Below are positions 1-11,693 of a stretch of DNA of 64,000 bases, piece by piece. The stretch's first letter is position 1; the number at the start of each line of letters is the position of its first letter. Position numbers and translations under genes: made by a program. Under the pieces are notes generated by a model. The model worked only from the letters and a program-made list of their open reading frames with translations, was not told where the DNA came from and ran no database searches. The DNA is from Earliella scabrosa (taxonomy: Eukaryota > Basidiomycota > Agaricomycetes > Polyporales > Polyporaceae): NCBI GenBank assembly GCA_022605405.1, contig JABYQQ010000005.1, positions 2,294,001 to 2,358,000 on the forward strand, in the 5' to 3' direction.

Positions 1-624
1 CCTCGCCGGTTATTCAACGCGGACTGGGAGGGTCTTCCCGAAGAACAACCCGCACGCAGGAGCCCTACTGCGCTTTCTTGTTCGTAACATGTCCGACACT
101 TCCTCGCCTGGGACAGGACGAGGCGGGCAACAACGGGTGCGATCTGTGAGGGGCGGCCTAGCAAATACGGGCGGAAGCCAGTAAGGGAAGGCTGCGCAGG
201 GAAGCACCTCTAACGCAGCTGGGATACTCCGCGAGATCGCTATGTACTTGAGAACCGGAACCCATGAAATCGTAGCATATCGCCAATCCCAGTTACTTGA
301 CTCGAGAACTGTAGTGCTGGAAATGCACCGCCTTGGCCGTAGTAGATCGGTAGCTAACGTCGCGCGCACTCTAATGTACTTTGCCCTGTGTATTGTGGCT
401 CTATAGGATTCAAGTCCATGAGGCTCATTTGAAACCCCGCGACTTCCATCAGTGTGAACCTGGCCGGGCGTGAGGGGCAGAGAGGGAGGAGGTGGCTGTG
501 CTGTTTGTCCCAGTTCGACGCGTCTGTGGCGCGAGTCGCTGGTTGATGTTCGCCTCCATCTCAGCTATCCTGTTTCTCGGTCTTCGCCCCGTCTGCACCG
601 TCGCCACGCTCAGTCAGCCTCGTC
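1..624. other. Left-edge sequence without a recognised gene
   Basis: A 119-residue open frame on the minus strand (10-369) and several short plus-strand frames are present. None shows a recognisable domain, signal peptide or splice structure. The stretch probably holds the promoter and 5' UTR of the gene that starts at 625. Confidence 0.4.
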
Positions 625-2499
625 ATGTCTGCTTTGCCCGCAGAGAAAGACTGCTATACTGCCTTGCCCAAGCGATCGCATAGCAATCGGCGCCATGGGA
701 GGATTTTTCCAACCAGCTCGCGGCACTCGGACCGACCTGCTAGCCACGTCTCCCAGCGCGCTACGTTCATCCAGCTACTCGACGCCACCGTCTCGGATGA
801 ATACGATCGGCTACAGGCGTTGCTTCCCACTGTGGGCAAACAAGTCGAAACTCGTCAGTATCAGGATCCTATGACACGGACTAGGCGCCACAGCCAGCCA
901 TCTGGAGGCAGTCAGGATTTTGGCGACTTTGGACTCGACGGCTTCGTTCCAGGCAATCTGCACAAGGACGACTTCCTGCTGACCCCGATTCGGAAGAAGC
1001 TCTTCCCAAAAGCAAGCCCGGGCGTACTGAGGAAGCTGCTGAGCACGCCCTCCCTGCGGCTCGACTTCTCTGCGGACTTGACGAACAACTCGTCCTCGGG
1101 CTTCTCGCTCCACCCAGCAGAGAGAGTAGCAACTTCTACTCCCTGGCCTGCATCCTATGGGCACCGATCTCGTGTCTCTGACGACTCTGATCGCATCGGC
1201 CTCGCTGGACCGGTCGCTGCGCTTCCTGTTCACAACCCGTTACCCTCGCCTCCTCCCACCACCGAGCTCCCCTACGCAGAGTTCCGCCCACCACCGGGAG
1301 CTGAGCCCGGGTCCGGAATATGTGCGCTGAACGAGCAGCCATCTGGTTCTGTGCGTCCAAGTCGCCGTCGCTCGCCTTATGGGGACAGAGGGAGATCGTC
1401 GCAGGGAGGCTCCCACGAGCGCACACGTCAAAGCCCCTTGCCGGACGCGCTATCTCTATCTCCTGCCCTGCGCGCGGCGCCTTGCAGCCCTCTGGTTACC
1501 CGGACCGGCGCCGTGCTGGGTGACGAGCTCGAGGGCATACCCTCGTTGCAGCCACGGCCTCCGCCGTACCTGCCTCCGCGCCCAGGCCTCTGTCGTGCGT
1601 CCGATCCGCGACTCCTCATGCACAACAATCTAGCCTTTGGGGTCGTCCGCAACTTCCAGCGTGTCCTCGACCAGCTCCAAGGTTTAGGGTGCGCCCGCTC
1701 CGACTCCGACCAACCCTCCTCGTCACCGTCACACACCGTCCATGAAGCCCAAGGGTGCACGGAGTCTCTCGCTCTGCCTGACGGCTGCTCGGACGATGCC
1801 AGTGTCAGTGCGAACGTTATGCCTGTGCCGCTCTCGCATGCTGGATGGCGCGAACGCGAACACACCCTGTGCGACAGCGAGCGTCGAGCTGAGCCATCGG
1901 CCGACCCACCCGCCCCTCGCCCCCACTCTCAGTCTCAGCCTGAAACTTGCGCCGCCGCGGAGCTCGCTGGGCAGAACTTCACGACCACAGCCTCAACGCA
2001 GCTTCTGCCTTCCCTGGGACCTGAGTTAGAGAACACCCTCGAGCCAGGGACCGACCGCGCGGCCGGACACGCGCACGCACGCACGGGGCCCAAACCGCGC
2101 ACGCCGCACGACGACGTATGGGACTCGGACGGATGCTTCTCGTTCTGGGAGCGGCGTCTTAGACTTGAGCTGGGAGAGCCCGAGCGCGGTTCCCCTCGAT
2201 CGGCCGCGCGCGGTTCGCGTTCTCAGCCTGCCAGAGAACGAGGCCCGGGCGGTGGCACTCCCTGGGCTGGGGCTGGTGCCTCGACACTGCGTACGGCGCA
2301 CGCGTCTTCCCCTTCCTCTTCCTCTCCTTCTCCCTCTCCTTTCCACGGGCTGCAGGAAGAATTCGTCACTCTTCTCTCGGATCAGGCGTTGGAAGAGGAG
2401 GCGCACGCGCTGCACTTGCGGGAGATCGCCGGCCGATTGGAGGAGATGGCGCGCTGCAGGAGGCATTTGGCGGAGGTGACCGCGATGAAACGGTTCTAG
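625..2499 (+). CDS. Ser/Pro-rich protein of unknown function with C-terminal coiled coil
   Basis: A single uninterrupted frame of 624 residues; its length in GC-rich DNA and its biased composition favour a real gene. I do not recognise the family. About residues 85-130 hold a more ordered segment (GDFGLDGFVPGNLHKDDF, then LLTPIRKKLFPKASPG). The middle is a long disordered Ser/Pro/Arg region. The last 50 residues (LQEEFVTLLSDQALEEEAHA onward) are acidic and Leu-rich, as expected of a coiled coil. No signal peptide or membrane segment is seen. The start at 625 is the first ATG of the frame; the next in-frame Met is near 868, so the true start could be internal, or upstream exons could exist. 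It converges on the CLASP gene. Function is not inferred. Confidence 0.6.
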   Translation: MSALPAEKDCYTALPKRSHSNRRHGRIFPTSSRHSDRPASHVSQRATFIQLLDATVSDEYDRLQALLPTVGKQVETRQYQDPMTRTRRHSQPSGGSQDFGDFGLDGFVPGNLHKDDFLLTPIRKKLFPKASPGVLRKLLSTPSLRLDFSADLTNNSSSGFSLHPAERVATSTPWPASYGHRSRVSDDSDRIGLAGPVAALPVHNPLPSPPPTTELPYAEFRPPPGAEPGSGICALNEQPSGSVRPSRRRSPYGDRGRSSQGGSHERTRQSPLPDALSLSPALRAAPCSPLVTRTGAVLGDELEGIPSLQPRPPPYLPPRPGLCRASDPRLLMHNNLAFGVVRNFQRVLDQLQGLGCARSDSDQPSSSPSHTVHEAQGCTESLALPDGCSDDASVSANVMPVPLSHAGWREREHTLCDSERRAEPSADPPAPRPHSQSQPETCAAAELAGQNFTTTASTQLLPSLGPELENTLEPGTDRAAGHAHARTGPKPRTPHDDVWDSDGCFSFWERRLRLELGEPERGSPRSAARGSRSQPARERGPGGGTPWAGAGASTLRTAHASSPSSSSPSPSPFHGLQEEFVTLLSDQALEEEAHALHLREIAGRLEEMARCRRHLAEVTAMKRF

Positions 2500-2949
2500 G
2501 GATATGTTCCAAGCGCATCGATTCCCATGCTACCACAAAGCAGGTATGAGTTTCGTCCAGAGTATGAAACCGGAGATGAGTGCTCATATGTCCCCCGCTC
2601 CGCATGAAGGTGATGGCCACGACGGTGGACGTACGCGCGTACGGGGTACTTTTCATTCTCATGATCGACCGACCGAACCGACATAGATTAATCTGGTTAT
2701 GTACCTGCTACCTACATGCGCGTCGATTATATCGTATGAATCATAAAGGGCAGATTACAAACAGGAGGGGCATGGCTAGAGCCGCTGCCCCGGACACGAA
2801 AACTGAAAAACTGAATGTATGACTACAATAGTGCGGGTATATCAACTCGGAGAACCTTCCCGACAGCACGAGGAGCCTGACCGCACTGAATGCCTACACA
2901 GACGTCATGGTAATCTACTAATAACTGAGGGGCACGCCGCGGTCCCAGC
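2500..2949. other. Convergent intergenic region
   Basis: Lies between the stop codons of the 625-2499 (+) and 2950-7966 (-) genes. It presumably holds both 3' UTRs. No further gene or structure was seen. Confidence 0.5.
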
Positions 2950-5900
2950 CTAGACACGGCGCGGGGTGCTCAGGCGGCCGTCGATCCGCCTCATCTCGCG
3001 CTCCAGTTTCTCCATCGCGGATGCCTCGGCCGAGTGCGCGGGACCCCGCGCCCCGTGCTTGTCAAACATGTACGTGAGGAGGTTCTTCTTCTCATCAGGC
3101 AGCCCATCGAGAAGAGTGAAGAGATGCGTCTCATCGCGAAGGACCGTCTGGGCAGCGATGGTTGCCGCCGTCGCCGCCTCGCGCACGGCCAGCGAACTCG
3201 TACCTGAGCTTTCCGTCAACGCCTGGGGAAGGGGAGAGGACGGGGGAGCGCGGGGGAGAAGATCAGTCTGCGTGTCTGTACTGGCACGTTGTCACAAGAG
3301 CAGGCACTTACCGAAATGAGCGTTGACCGTAGTCGAGGCAGTTCCTCTTCCAGCACCTCCGGGGGCAGACGCAAGAAGAATTTACCCAGCGCGATCAGGC
3401 CGAACGCATAGGTCCCGTCCCTAATCTCCGTGGTCGCCGAAGGGGGGAGGGGCGCGTCCCAGAAAGCCCGAAGAGCGGCATGCAGGGTCGTCAGACCATA
3501 CACGGGTTCAATGCGGCTCGTGAGTGTATCTCGGAACAAGTTGGTCGCTTGCATCACCTGCGAAGACGTAAGCACCGTCGCGCCGCGCCCGCAGGCCTGA
3601 ACCCAAACCGACAGCACGTACGTTCATCTGCGCGCAGTATCTGATTTGCAGAAGCACGCCGAAAATATCCGCTTCGTGTCCCTCCAGCAGCGGCGCCTGG
3701 TTCTCCAGCATTTCCCAGAGGACGATCAGGCCGTACTCGAGTTCTTCGGCATTCTGTTGCATGCATGTGAACGCTCCCTATCAGCCATTCAGCCCCAAGG
3801 TCCGCAGTCGCGCGCATACGCACCTTCCGAAAATCCAAGAACTTGACCAGGGCGTGGAAGAGCCGGTCAAAGAGCCTGTCCTGCCGCCAGTACTCGGACC
3901 TGCTTGGGGAGAGCTGTCGCGCAAAGCCGTCCATGGGCGACGGCGTGAGAGGCACGGAGAACGCCGGGCTGACGGGTGAGAGCGGCTCGTGGACAGCGTT
4001 CTGCATGCAGAGACGCGCGAGCCTCTTGAGCACCGGGACATCCGCCGAACCTTCATCGAGCGCCGCAATGTACGTCTGCAAGGTTTGCTCCCTATCAGGG
4101 GTCCCAATGTCCTCGTGCGCTGTTGGGATCTTGAGCACTGGCGCGAGCACAGACCGTCATCAGTACACGCAATCAGAAGCCTCCACAGACACTGCACGTA
4201 CATGCCATCCGCTTGGCCCACCACTGTCCCGCACTGTCCCGGCCGTCAACGAGGGCGAACAGGGATGTCGTCTTCCCGTTGTAGGCCGGGCTGTCCTGGA
4301 ACAGCGCCGCCTGCTGCATTATTGCCGCGTTGCGCTTGTTGTTGTTCACTGGCGTCCGCGGCACAGTCGGTGCGGTACTCCCACTTCCCACTCTGGGTTT
4401 AGGTTTCGCACCCTGGCCCTCCCCATTCCGCAGAAGCAGGGCTGCGGGAATGGGCGACGGGTGCGTGAGGTCCTCCTCAGGCTCAACGAGCTCCAGCAGT
4501 CGCTCCGCCGCGCTCTCCGCCTGCTCCGCTCGCGCGCGCATCGCGTCCTCCACAAGCGGCTGCGCGACGCCCGCCGGAGGCGAGCTCGTCCCTGTCGAGA
4601 GCGCGTTGGAGAACGGCCGCTTCGGGCTCGACGAGACGTGCGAAAGCGAGTTCGCCTGCGAATTTGACCGCGGCGCGGGCGGGTAAACCTCGTACGGGGT
4701 GGAGAACGAGATCAGGTTGACGGACTCGTCCATCTCCATATCCGAGTCGCTGTCCTCAGGCACAGGGATGTTCGTCGCCAAAAGAAGCGACTCTTCCTCG
4801 GTCCCAGCGAGCTGGTGCAGCCCGGCTATAGACAGCGACTCGCGATACGTGACGGGCACTGCCTGCCCAACCTTCGGCGGGCGCGGTGTGGGCGAGGTGA
4901 AATGGTCCACTGATCCAGGAGGGGACGCCGGGAGGGCCGTCTCGACCGCTTTACGGAACGTCGAGTTGGAGGTGGGGGGAGAAGGGTTTAGCACGTTCAG
5001 TGGTGATGAGAGGCGCCGCCGGGATGTTTGGTCAGATGTGGGTGACGGCGGCGAGGCGCTCTGTGGCTGTCTGGGAGGGCTCCGCGCTGTCGTGCTAGAT
5101 GCCAAACTGGCACTTGTCGACCGAGAGAGCGTACCTCCAGAGACCATCCTGGACCTCGGCGGTGATGCGCGCGACACCGGGGACGAGGCACGGATTCCCC
5201 CCGTGGAGCTGCTCGTCGATAGCGAGGGCGAGGTGGCCCGCCTGACGCTTGTCGGCGGTGACGTCGCGCGTATCGTGTGCGATGTTGAGGTCGCTTGGTG
5301 CCTCAGGGTCGGTGGTGCGGTCGCAATAGCTTTCGCTTTCGCTCGGCTGGCAGCGATCGCGGCCGCGACACTGCTCTTCTTGGCCTTGGGCGGCGATGCG
5401 GCGCTGGGCATGGTTGCCAGCGCCTCAGGGTTGGGACATGCTTTCTCTAGCTGCTTACGGGACGCCGAATCAAGGGCTTGCAGGATCACAGCGCCGCGTT
5501 CAGACCAGATCCCGTGGAATATCCAAAACATTTGCCGCGCGTTGTCCCGTACCCCCGCGTTGGCGTCGCCCAGCGCCTTCTTGACGATCTTCTCCAATAG
5601 ATCGATCGCGCCGGTAGCTTCAATGGCATGGGTAGCGCGCGTCCCATGGACTTCAAGGTAGTGCTTCACGTGACTGATAGCGTACGAACGCGTCTGGATC
5701 GCCTTGTCCTGGAGGGTATTCCAGAGGAGAGGGATGATGATCTTGGGCTGAGCAGACAGATGCTCGATGAGCGTCGTGACGGTAGCTTGCGAGTTCTGAG
5801 CCGCAATCTTCTTCGTGAGGCTCGCCATACGGAGCAGATTGGTAAAGAGAAGGTCGGCGAACGGGTCCAGAGCGGTGCCAAGGGCGATAGAGAGTTCGTT

Positions 5901-7966
5901 GTAGAGAGCACATGTGTTCGTCGCGACCGTCGTCCGAAGGCTCGCCAGCTGATTGTGCGGGGATTTCATTATGCGGTGTGTCAATGCATGCTGTCTCGCG
6001 GGCGTCGTTCTGGAACACCACTCACCGCTTTCAGCGAGGCCTCCATAAATCCATTCTTCAGTCCGTGGATAAAGGTTTCCGGGTAGCGTTCGTGCACCTC
6101 GCCTTTGAGCATGCCGCGGACTCTCTGAATGGCTTGTTCCCGGCCGGCCCAATTATGCTCCGTCTCCTTGCCCTACACGATGCTTGGTGAGCGGACCGTT
6201 TGCGACGGGAAGAGTTTGCCATCCTGCGTGATACCGACGTACCTCGAACGGGGGCAACATCGAAGCGAACTCATTCTCCAGATCGCGGCTCGAAGCAATC
6301 TACGACACATCACACAGAAGCCCAAGTCAGCAGAGCCCTCCAGCCACCGCGATGTACCGGGGGGCAATAAGCATCAAATGGAGAAGAGAACGAACACTCA
6401 CGTATACAGCCTTGACGTCGGACCCAGTACCGGGCGTAGAAGGGCCTTCGCCGGTGGGCGACATCGCAGCCGCCCTACTCGCAGGCCGCGGGATTTCACG
6501 CACATTCCCGTGGCTCACCGTGCGGGAGACAGTGCCGGAGCTGTGGGCCGCAGCGCCAGAGAGGGTGGGGCCAGGCCGCTTGTTCATCAGCGCAATGCTC
6601 GGCGGGACGTACTCCTTGGGGGCGACGTCGCCGTTCTCCGAGCCCGCCTCGCTCATCGTCGCGGGCGTGCTCGTCCCTACGCTGCCGGAGAGGACCTTCG
6701 AGAGAACGCCGTCGACGATCGTCTTCCGCACGCCCTTCTTCGTCATCTCTTTCTTGAGGTCCGCCCGGGCCATGTCCGTCACCCCCGGGCCCGTGAAGAG
6801 CTCCACGACCGACTGCCGTGCGCATTCACGCACGTTCCCGTCCGTGTCCTCGAGCGCGTCGACGAGGAGCGGGAGGTACGGCCGGAGCGGGAACAGATGG
6901 TGCACCCGCCGGATATGCACGAGGGTCAAGATCGCCTGCGTCCCAGAAAGACAAAACCCACGCACGCCTAAGTTCCCCGCCCTCGTCCCAAACAGACCAA
7001 AGAAGAGGAGGGACGCACCTGTTCTCTGACCCTCCACACCTTGCTCATCAGCCCGCCCTCGCGCAAAAACCGCTCGAAGAGCTGCAGCGGCGTCTCCGGG
7101 CCCTTGCCGTCCCTCGACCGACCCATCTGCGAGCCCGTGCCCCCACAGCGAAACGCAAAGCCGCCCATCGCGACCAACGTCTCCCTCGCCTTCTCCCTCG
7201 CGCGCTCCCTGCTGTCCCCCAGCCGGTCGATGACCCCGCCCCCCGCCGGCATGAGCTGCGTGAGCACCTGCCGGAGCGCGTGCGCGTCCACGGGGGAGGA
7301 CGTCGCGGACGATGTCGACGCAGCGGGCGACGTCGACGAGGACGGGAGCGGGATCTGCGCCGGGGGCCGCGTCACGAGCAGCGGCACGAGCGGCGGGAGC
7401 GCAGAGAGCGTCGCCGTCGTCAGGTGCTGGTTCGGCGTGCGCAGGCACGCCTTCACGACCTGGATGAGCGCGTCCGAGTCCGGGATCTGCGTGGGCGGCG
7501 CGACAGCATCACCCACGACACCGTGCAGAGCGAGAATGTGGACGTGAACGGCCGGATGGGGTCGAATGAAAGGAGTGCACGCACCTCAGCCCCCGCCTCG
7601 AATTCGGCCTGCAGCTTCGTGATCGCATCGACTTTCGCGTCCACGTCTGTCCCACCGAGCGCAAACCACCATTATCACCATCGCCACCACCACCGACGCC
7701 GCCATCCCGCAGAGATGTGTCCGAAAACGCGCGTGCAAGCCGTCCCAACGCGAGTCCCAAAAAAGCAAAGCATCAATCAGATCCAGCGTCCCACAGAGAG
7801 AGAGAGACGCGTAGGGAGAGAGGGGAAGAAAGGCCCAGAGCCCCAACGTAGACCACCCCAAACAACGCACAGAGCCCCAACAGAAAGTGAACAAGAGAAA
7901 GGGGAGACGAGACGGACCGTTTGATCTGCATTGGTTCACGAGTCGCCGCACGGGCGAGTCGTCCAT
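2950..7966 (-). CDS. stu1: CLASP/Stu1-family microtubule-stabilising protein
   Basis: An eleven-exon model of 1,342 residues. Exons, 5' to 3': 7966-7918, 7646-7585, 7486-7019, 6935-6402, 6299-6243, 6172-6026, 5948-4202, 4137-3824, 3753-3622, 3557-3312, 3222-2950. All junctions are GT-AG and in phase. CLASPs bind tubulin through TOG domains, promote microtubule rescue and act at kinetochores and the spindle midzone. An N-terminal HEAT/TOG-like array (about residues 20-270) is followed by the CLASP_N TOG domain (about 390-600, including NNFA-like MLPPFE and LSSLRTT-type LASLRTTVATNTCALYNELS). A long basic Ser/Pro-rich linker (about 600-1,000) then resembles the microtubule-binding region of CLASPs. 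The C-terminal helical domain starts near LLKIPTAHEDIGTPDRE. One SPIP tetrapeptide near residue 937 fits the SxIP pattern used to bind EB1. The length is typical of fungal Stu1. Identity is confident; exact termini less so. Confidence 0.9.
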
Positions 7967-9707
7967 CGTGCACCTTTGAATATAATAACCCTCGATCTTG
8001 CGTGAGCTGGCAGTTCAGACGTCGGAGCCGTCTTGGAGAGTGTCGCCAGCGCCGTGCTTGACGTAGTCGAAGCCACCAGGGTCGGTAGAGAAAGCCTTTT
8101 AGCCTCGTGAGGATCGCGGACGTCGGTGCTCGACTGCAACGCTCGCGGAGTCCACAAGTCCGCCCGAGACGCCCGGTCCCGTCGCCGCCTTCGTCACGAG
8201 CCGTTACGTTACGCGCCGATTACCGTCACTGTCACATTAAGTCACCCGTCACGCGTGGCAACCTCGGGCGTCACACATAACGCTCCGGGTCACGCTTGCG
8301 CCATTTGCTTCCGCGAACGAGCGACGATTGGCCGATGAAGCTATATCGCGCTACTGGATCTGGGGGTCCTGCTGCGCGCAACACAAATCCTGGCCATCGC
8401 GTCGTCCAGGCGCCCAACAACGTTGTGCTCGTAATCTTTGCGCACCGAGCAAACTCTGTCGCGCGGACACTAACAAACGGTTGCGAGGGGAGGAGACGGG
8501 GTATATCAATTGCGGAGACTGTATCGATGCATGTATATACGTGGTGGGTGCAGACGAGAATAAGTTTTACACAGCGGGACAGACGAGGCAACGGAGAATA
8601 GAAAAAGGGGAGGGAGGGAGACGTGCGAGAAATACAGCTATCATCGAGAACGGAAGGACTACATAGAAAGCGACAGGACCGGCAGACGAAAGAGCGACAG
8701 AGCATACGAGACTATGAGACATGTGATGCGGACATGATGACGAGCGAATAAACGTAAGGACGCCACGAGCTGCCGATGAACACCAACAGACAAATGAAGG
8801 GGCAAGAGGAATAAATGAGGATCGCAAACGTCCATCTTGACGACGACAGGACCGCCGACAGATGAGGGATGGATGGGTGGCAGAAAGAGTTCGGGCAAGA
8901 GCGATATGCAACTGAGATGGAACAGGCTCCGTGCGTCCACGCCCGACTGGAGGGGAAGAGAAAACAGAAGCGTCCATGCGCAAATCAGAACACTGACGAG
9001 ACAGACGCTGTGACGGTAGGCGCTGCATGCACATCGCCCAGCGGCCACCTGTAAGTGCGAACAGCATCGCACAGCAGCAGTCCACACGGGCCCTGGCAGC
9101 AGCCAATCCACCGCGCGGTGAGATCAGATGCCGACGATGGCTGATGCTGGCCGTTGACGAACGTTCAGACGTTCCCCAGCCACCACCGAGACACCGTGCG
9201 GAAGACCGTCGCGCCCTGCGTCTGGTCGTGTCCTTTTTCGGGAAACTCCTTCCTGTTCCGCCGATAGCGAACCGTTCACAGAGATGTCGGCGTCCGAAGA
9301 GGGGGAAATGGACGGGAAATGGAGACGCGGATCGAGAGCCGTGGAAGAGTACTGGCCAAGCAAGAACGCATATAGTTTACGAATCCGAGCCGAGAGCCGA
9401 GACGTCTATATGGGGTGGGTGTTCGCGGGGCAGGAAAAGGAGGGGGAAGTCGGGCAGGCGAGGATATCGTCGATATTCAATCCGGGCCGGACCAATCAAA
9501 CGGTGTCCGGAACCTCCGACGCTTGGCGGCTTTTCACAGCTCAGCCTTGGCGTATTGCGGGAGGTGTTCGTTCATCTGAACGAACCCGTAGTCGGGTGAA
9601 TCTAAGACAGGCGAGGGCCGTCAGTCATGGTGCTTCGGCCAGTGACCCCCTGAGCTGCATTCCAAGCGAATGCAACCCCGAGTGCGACGTCTCCCAGTGA
9701 AGTAGAC
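7967..9707. other. Intergenic region upstream of CLASP and downstream of the HSF-type gene
   Basis: 1.7 kb with only short overlapping frames on both strands and no coding or splice pattern that could be followed. It probably contains the CLASP promoter and the 3' UTR of the HSF-domain gene. Confidence 0.5.
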
Positions 9708-11693
9708 TCACTCACATCGAGTGATATCGGCATCTCCAGCACCATTGCCGTAACCATCCGCTCCGGGGGTGTTGGCCGCCGAGCTGGTCGTGCTCAACGA
9801 CGATGCGCTCGTCGACGGCCGCACGCTTCGCATGCCACCGTAGATCCCGTTCGGGTGACCACTCGTCTCGTCAACTGCGTAGGCAAAATCCGCCTGCGCG
9901 GGGTTGAAGTTGTAAGAGTCGGCAACAGAGGGAAGCTGGATCATGCTGCGGACGCGCGGGATACCGGCACCGGTGTGGTCCTCCGCAGGATGAGGAGACG
10001 TGGATGGACGCTGCGAAGGGTGCTCGGAGTACGGCGACGGGTAAGGCGACATCGCCTGGCTGTGTCTGCGCTCGCGCCTGATGCTCAAAGACCCGCCGTT
10101 CTGGTACGACTTGGACGACGGCGGTCGCGACGAAGATGGGCTCATCGGACGGTGATGTTCCGAGCCCGGGCGAGAGTAGTCATGCGCAAAATGGTGCGAG
10201 CTCGCGTCCTCGTACGGCGTCGGCAGCGAGGACATGGACGAGGCGGAATAGCCCGACGTGGGCCGACTGTCCGGGGACACAGGCCCGGCACTGTGGTGGC
10301 TACGGCTCATCTGAGGGTAGGACGACGACGTGTAGGTGGTGTTGATGGCAGCGGGCTGGGGACGAGTGGTGTTTGAGTAGCCGCTTCCCATGTTGTTGCT
10401 GCTGGGGTTCAAGAGGCTAGACAAAGATCCAGATGAATGCGCGGTCGACGCGCTGGTAGGAGAGAAAGACCAGTTGCTCTGCTGGTCTGCGTACTGGTAC
10501 TGGGAGGACGGGGACGGAAGCATCATGGCTTCGCGTCCCGAGCTGGAATAACTCATGGAGCCGAAGGTGGACTGGGTATCTTCAGTAGGGGTAACCGGGT
10601 GCAGGGTATGAGATGAGTGAGAATACATGCTGCCGTGGGCGGAGAGCGAGGGCGGATCAGAAGGGACGTTCAGCGGAGGGAGAGTAGAGCGGGGGTAGCT
10701 GGTACCCCAGCCGGCAGCACCGGGCTGGTTGAGGGGAGTGAAGGAGCCGGGGGCGGAGAAACCACGGGCGCGACCTTTGTACGGTGATAAATCACCTGCA
10801 GGTACAGAGAGTGGGACAGGACCCATACCGATCGCAGAACGCGGCGGGGGAATCTGCGGCACCTCGTTGTCGCGCTTGCGGGGTTTGGGCAGACGCGGAG
10901 GGACGCGACGCTTGAAGTTGGCGACGACCTCTGGAGGCGAGTGCCTGTTGAGGGTCGGGTGGGCTTGATAGCAGCGTCAGTCAAATGTGAATGCGATGAA
11001 TGAGAGCACGCGCGCGGATGCGCATATACTCACACCAAGTGCTCGCGTCTGGGTCGTCAATGGCCGGGTCCACGTTGCGAAGATTGACCTTGCGCATGAA
11101 GCCATAGATCTGGAAGAACGAGGATGACGACGTCAGGGTCGCGGGGAACCAGGAGGGGACGGGCGCGCGTGCGACGAACAAGGAATAAGACTTACGTTAA
11201 GTTGCCGGGAGAAGCTCGCAAAGCGCGACTGACGGTAGACGCTTGGGAGGACATGAAGGGCGAGCTGCTCTGGCCGCTCTACGATGATGTGCTCTCCTGC
11301 GGGGTCCCAGCGAATCATGTGGTGGTTCTCTGGTCGCTCGAGAAGGCTGGAGGAGGAAGATGTGAGTGCGCGAAGGAGAAGCGCGACGCGTCTGGAGACG
11401 TACGCGTAGAGCTTGGTGAGGAAGGTGGCTTGAGGCTTTGCGGGCTGCTGCTGGGGCGCGCCGTCTGCTTTTGATGCGGAGGCATTGTCCTGCTTGGGCG
11501 AGGAGGACTCGGGGGACGGGGAGCCGGTGGGGGAGTCTGCTGTTGGCTGGGGGTCGGAGATGGACTGCTGCGAGGGAAGGAGGGAGGGCGGGTAGACGAT
11601 GGCGGAGGAGGCGGCGAGGTTGTACTGGCTGTCGGGGCGAGGGTAGGACTGGCGGGGCGGGTAGGGCGACTGAGGATAGAGGTCTGCGGACAT
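9708..11693 (-). CDS. HSF-type DNA-binding transcription factor (Sfl1/Hsf-like)
   Basis: A four-exon model of 590 residues: 11693-11404, 11346-11196, 11109-11034, 10963-9708, all GT-AG and phase-consistent. The HSF DNA-binding domain (about residues 90-185) is clear: FLTKLYALLE, then HHMIRW, the recognition helix SRFASFSRQLNIYGFMRKV, and the closing RHSPPEVVANFKRR. A basic PPRLPKPRKR stretch follows and could be a nuclear localisation signal. No heptad-repeat trimerisation region could be made out after the domain. The remaining 400 residues are Ser/Pro/Tyr-rich and disordered, as in fungal Sfl1-type regulators rather than classical HSF1. It should be nuclear. The start at 11693 was preferred because the sequence upstream in this frame is low-complexity. 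The stop lies inside a good donor-like motif (GTGAGTGAG), so a further 3' exon is possible. Confidence 0.85.
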
